DNA from: an uncultured Eubacteriales bacterium
GTDB lineage: Bacteria; Bacillota; Clostridia; Oscillospirales; CAG-272
Length of the DNA: 51,608 nucleotides
Assembly (NCBI GenBank): GCA_900546635.1
Contig: URDS01000009.1
Location: 1-51,608, forward strand
Reading direction: 5' to 3'
Of this stretch, positions 51,459 to 51,608 are shown one piece after another. Below the pieces are notes generated by a model that had not been told where the DNA came from, made no database searches, and worked only from the letters and a program-made list of their open reading frames with translations. Position 1 is the stretch's first letter. Each line of letters starts with the position of its first letter. The translations under genes and the position numbers were made by a program.

Positions 51459-51493
51459 AAAAAAGCAGACTTCAAAGTGTGAAGTCTGCTTTA
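51459..51493 (-). terminator. Terminator-like hairpin at the end of repeat copy 5
   Basis: AAAGCAGACTTCA and TGAAGTCTGCTTT with a 5-base loop form a perfect 13-bp stem. On the minus strand a T run follows. It abuts the repeat. Confidence 0.8.
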
Positions 51494-51496
51494 GAG

Positions 51497-51608
51497 CGTC
51501 GGAAAACCAAGCTTTTCCGACGATAGGGCGTGTTCGCTCGCGCCGTCGCGCTTCCTACGGTCGGCGCTCGCACGCCCGCAAGGTGTTTACAAGGCGGCGC
51601 ATGTCCGC
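51497..51608 (-). repeat. Dispersed structured repeat, copy 5 (short form, truncated by window edge)
   Basis: CGTCGGAAAA/TTTTCCGACG hairpin (51497-51522) at one end and the start of the GTTTACAAGGCGG hairpin (51585-51597) at the other. The long-form block is missing, as in copy 3. Confidence 0.8.

Overview
The window looks like chromosomal DNA of an anaerobic, gut- or rumen-type Clostridia member (Firmicutes), probably near Oscillospiraceae/Ruminococcaceae. This is an inference from a glmS ribozyme, a rimP-nusA-ylxR-ylxQ-infB operon, SLH-domain surface proteins, copper-amine-oxidase-type stalk domains, a dockerin-like tail, and clean TTGACA/TATAAT promoters with GGAGG ribosome-binding sites. 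No rRNA, tRNA, CRISPR array or transposase was found.

Layout. 141-3413 (-) is a large SLH surface protein. 4146-7762 (+) is a housekeeping operon: tsaE, tsaB, an rpiB-type isomerase, a hexapeptide (left-handed beta-helix) protein and glmM. After a dispersed repeat comes a glmS ribozyme and glmS. 10613-16119 (+) is a carbohydrate cluster: two GH43-like propeller proteins and a BNR/sialidase-fold protein. 16289-19557 (-) holds two secreted proteins that share a duplicated pair of stalk domains. 19871-22066 (-) is a YgiQ radical SAM protein. 22355-27535 (-) is the rimP-nusA-ylxR-ylxQ-infB operon. 28167-30416 (+) is a fused glycosyltransferase/CsaB-type pyruvyltransferase. A hairpin-forming 17/18-bp minisatellite follows. 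30966-33252 (-) is a polar amino-acid ABC transporter, and 33426-35705 (-) an LTA-synthase-like enzyme. 36008-37811 (-) is a MarR/MATE pair with a double palindromic operator. 38183-38572 (+) is a small secreted protein. 38697-41855 (-) is a secreted protein with a near-perfect ubiquitin domain and C-terminal SLH domains. 42776-47080 (+) is a second SLH protein, paralogous to the first. 47284-48123 (+) is a lipoprotein. 48493-50643 (-) is a GH43 enzyme with a dockerin-like tail. 50778-51293 (-) is a GNAT acetyltransferase.

Two things stand out. First, the 38697-41855 gene encodes a Sec signal peptide, then a ubiquitin domain starting exactly at the predicted cleavage site. That domain keeps all seven lysines and the Leu8/Ile44/His68/Val70 patch but has lost the C-terminal Arg-Leu-Arg-Gly-Gly. 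It is followed by a beta-helix stalk, Ig-like and InlB-type repeats and three SLH domains. In effect it is a surface-displayed ubiquitin that cannot be conjugated through its own C terminus. The same window encodes a CsaB-type enzyme, whose family makes the pyruvylated wall polymer that SLH domains bind, so much of the region serves cell-envelope display.

Second, a structured intergenic repeat (a longer form of about 200 bp and a shorter one of about 120 bp) occurs five times plus one decayed remnant. Its terminal hairpins covary between copies, and each copy abuts a different perfect terminator-like hairpin. It behaves like an uncharacterised RNA-forming or terminator-associated mobile element.
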